Shown: one piece after another, positions 62,124 to 64,000 of the stretch
Numbering within the stretch: the stretch's first letter is position 1
Layout: each line of letters begins with the position of its first letter
Source of the DNA: Thermopetrobacter sp. TC1
GTDB taxonomy: Bacteria > Pseudomonadota > Alphaproteobacteria > Rhizobiales > Aestuariivirgaceae
Assembly (NCBI RefSeq): GCF_000746275.1
Contig: NZ_KN050828.1
Location: 1,004,664 to 1,068,663 of the forward strand
Direction of reading: 5' to 3'
Length of the DNA: 64,000 nucleotides
The notes under the pieces: generated by a model
Seen by the model: only the letters and a program-made list of their open reading frames with translations
Databases searched by the model: none
What the model was told of the DNA's origin: nothing
Translations under genes and position numbers: made by a program

Positions 62124-64000
62124 ATGGGCAGATATTATCAAAGCTGGGTGGAGGGCCTCATTACGGGAGGGCTGGATATTGATGCAAATTCCAGCACAAA
62201 TACTCGTATTGTCGTGAAAAACTATGTCGAGGATTATCAGGGGAACTCAGTCTGGGACGGGACGCTGACAGTCTTTCAAGGAACGTTTACGGAGAATTCC
62301 GGGAAGTATTCCGGTCCGGTTAGCAAAATCCTGCACATCGACTACAACGGTGGCAATCCGAAAACTCTTCTGGAAGTGGACATGCCACAGGGGCAGGAGC
62401 CCGACTTTTCCACCTTCCAGAATGATTTTGATCATGCCGTGCAGCTTCACAACGACATGAAGGCTGTGGGGCTTGATACGGATAATGCATCGTTTGCCTC
62501 TGCTCAGGGCGGGACGGAAATCGTTCTTGATAATGGTGACGGCTATCTCATCCGTTTCACGGGCACAAATCTCCCAACCAGTGATATCCATCATCCCAAT
62601 GAAATCGATGCCTCTGCCACGTTTACCAAGGTCGAAAAGATCGATCCGAATACCAACAGTGTCGTGGCCAGCAAGGATTATTCTGCCTCTCCCGAAAATG
62701 CGCGCTTTTTCGTGAAGGCTGTCTTTGAGCCGACGATGATCGTCACGGATGATTTTCTGTCCGGTGATAACACGATCACCACGTTCAATCTTGCATTCGG
62801 TGATGGCATCTACATTCATACAGGCGCCGGAACCGATACTGTCGATACGGCGACCAACACGCCGGATGCCTTTGTTTCAATCATGGCAGAAGACAACCAA
62901 GACGTCATTCATACTGGTTCAGCGTCCAACAGCGAGCTGGATTTCAGCGCTTATTATTCAGGTGGGCAGGGTGTGTCCGTTGATCTGACGGCGGCGGCAC
63001 AGAACAACACCATTACGGGCATTCGCGATATCACCGGATCGAATTACGACGATGCGCTTACTGGTGATGACAACTCCAACAATTTGTCTGGTGGCGCCGG
63101 GGATGACCTGATCGATGGTGCCGGTGGGTGGGACACCGTTGATTATTCTGATGCGGACACGGCGGTGAATGTCGATCTGTCCGCCGGTACGGCCAGTGAT
63201 GGCCAGGGAGGTACCGATACACTCATAAACATTGAGAACGTCATTGGCAGCGATTTCGACGATACGATCACGGGCGATGCCAATGACAACATTTTCAATG
63301 GAAATAGAGGAGATGACACCATCAACGGCGGTGGTGGAAATGACATCTTTCTGACGAGTTTTGGCAATGACACGTTTGATGGTGGTTCAGGTACACTTGA
63401 TACTGTCGATTACGAAATCTCCAACCAGGCCGTGAATGTCGATCTAGCAAATCACACGGCCTCGGATGGCCTTGGTGGAACCGATACCCTGCAGAATATT
63501 GAAGCTGTCATCGGCTCTCCATATGACGATACACTCACAGGCGACGGTGGCGATAATATTCTTTCCGGCTATTATGGAGATGACACGATCAATGGTGGGG
63601 GCGGTGCAGATATTCTGCGTGGGGGAAGTGGAAGCGATGTTATCGCGGGCGGAGACGACAATGACCGGCTGATCGGCGGTGCCGGCGATGATCGGCTCAC
63701 CGGTGGCGCGGGGGCCGACACATTCGCCTATGACGGGCAGCTTGATCAGAACGGCAATCCCATCACGCCGGACTTCGGCAACGACGAGATCACCGATCTC
63801 GATGCGAGCGCCGACAAGATCCGGCTGGACATGTTCGTCGATGACGGCGGCAGCATCCGGCCGATCAACCGCAACGACGTGGACATCACGGACGACGGCA
63901 GCGGCGGCAGCTATATAACCGCGAAAAATCCGGCCTATTTCAGCGGTCAGATCCATGTTCGCAATTCGGATCCGACGACGACGGAAACGGCCATGGAGTT
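62124..64000 (+). CDS. RTX-type calcium-binding repeat protein, 3' end outside the window
   Basis: Open from ATG 62124 (GGGGG about 6 nt upstream) to the right edge: 625 codons without a stop. Residues 1-270 are unrecognised. From about 280, modules of A-V-N-V-D-L, G-G-T-D-T-L, I-E-N-V-I-G-S, F-D-D-T-I-T-G recur three times. Glycine-rich nonapeptides (G-G-A-G-D-D-L-I-D, G-D-D-T-I-N-G-G-G-G, G-G-A-G-D-D-R-L-T) follow, the Ca-binding beta-roll of type I-secreted proteins. No N-terminal signal peptide is present, as expected for such export; the C-terminal secretion signal and any HlyB/D/TolC genes lie outside. Base composition is lower in GC than the neighbours. Confidence 0.88.
   Translation, partial: MGRYYQSWVEGLITGGLDIDANSSTNTRIVVKNYVEDYQGNSVWDGTLTVFQGTFTENSGKYSGPVSKILHIDYNGGNPKTLLEVDMPQGQEPDFSTFQNDFDHAVQLHNDMKAVGLDTDNASFASAQGGTEIVLDNGDGYLIRFTGTNLPTSDIHHPNEIDASATFTKVEKIDPNTNSVVASKDYSASPENARFFVKAVFEPTMIVTDDFLSGDNTITTFNLAFGDGIYIHTGAGTDTVDTATNTPDAFVSIMAEDNQDVIHTGSASNSELDFSAYYSGGQGVSVDLTAAAQNNTITGIRDITGSNYDDALTGDDNSNNLSGGAGDDLIDGAGGWDTVDYSDADTAVNVDLSAGTASDGQGGTDTLINIENVIGSDFDDTITGDANDNIFNGNRGDDTINGGGGNDIFLTSFGNDTFDGGSGTLDTVDYEISNQAVNVDLANHTASDGLGGTDTLQNIEAVIGSPYDDTLTGDGGDNILSGYYGDDTINGGGGADILRGGSGSDVIAGGDDNDRLIGGAGDDRLTGGAGADTFAYDGQLDQNGNPITPDFGNDEITDLDASADKIRLDMFVDDGGSIRPINRNDVDITDDGSGGSYITAKNPAYFSGQIHVRNSDPTTTETAME

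Overview
This is a 64 kb stretch of a GC-rich alphaproteobacterial chromosome. The evidence is a DivL-type pseudokinase with Tyr in place of the phospho-accepting His, the divL/tsaE-amgK/murU/addB/addA block, a three-gene (pntAA-pntAB-pntB) transhydrogenase, a TIGR02302-type protein, a Caulobacter-type sphingolipid cluster and a small RNA resembling the alpha-r8 (MmgR) family. I cannot name the genus. No ribosomal RNA, prophage, insertion sequence or CRISPR array is visible. Nearly all of the window is ordinary chromosomal core; the last gene, an RTX-type protein, looks like accessory DNA.

Layout. 0-5.3 kb: the first codons of a J-domain protein at the left edge (minus strand), a UbiA-type prenyltransferase with a UbiH-like flavoprotein, tungstate uptake genes tupA/tupB without an ATPase gene, nicotinamidase and a D-Ala-D-Ala dipeptidase. 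5.3-10.4 kb: DUF971, Trm112-like and YbbN-type proteins, argG, a secreted Lys/Ser-repeat protein, threonine aldolase. 10.4-20.7 kb: the pnt operon with its terminator, TIGR02302 protein, and a large lysophospholipid transporter/acyltransferase/acyl-ACP synthetase fusion. 20.7-25.4 kb: amtB behind an NtrC-like site, rsmI, a penicillin-binding-protein activator, and most of the dispersed repeats. 25.8-38.2 kb: divL, then tsaE-amgK (one fused gene), murU, addB and addA overlapping by ATGA junctions, with trmL converging on addA. 38.4-42.9 kb: bacterial ceramide-synthesis genes (serine palmitoyltransferase, dedicated ACP, ceramide reductase, acyl-ACP synthetase). 43.1-51.7 kb: an unrecognised membrane-anchored protein, the alpha-r8-like sRNA, a 2-hydroxyacid dehydrogenase, a complete Liv-type ABC transporter, a candidate structured RNA, and tRNA-Ala(CGC). 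51.9-55 kb: yggT-DUF167-folD and a patatin-like lipoprotein. 55.6-64 kb: an AsmA protein, acetoacetyl-CoA synthetase, a small alpha/beta hydrolase, a periplasmic binding protein, and a low-GC RTX protein that runs off the right edge.

The main non-gene content is two families of intergenic palindromic repeats. R1 is about 137 bp, has imperfect terminal inverted repeats and two 8-bp/4-nt hairpins, and occurs in four copies including one internally deleted copy. R2 is about 125 bp and has long GC-rich arms; it occurs in three copies. One R1 copy sits inside an R2 copy, which gives a relative age and suggests that R1 moves as a small non-autonomous element. Other signals of interest are the alpha-r8-like sRNA, a structured-RNA candidate upstream of the Liv binding protein, and a 22-bp perfect palindrome just ahead of the RTX gene.

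Functionally, several genes serve the envelope: muropeptide and MurNAc salvage (ddpX-like, amgK, murU), PBP activation, phospholipid remodelling (aas, patatin), ceramide synthesis and AsmA. All calls are from reading the sequence; no database search was possible.
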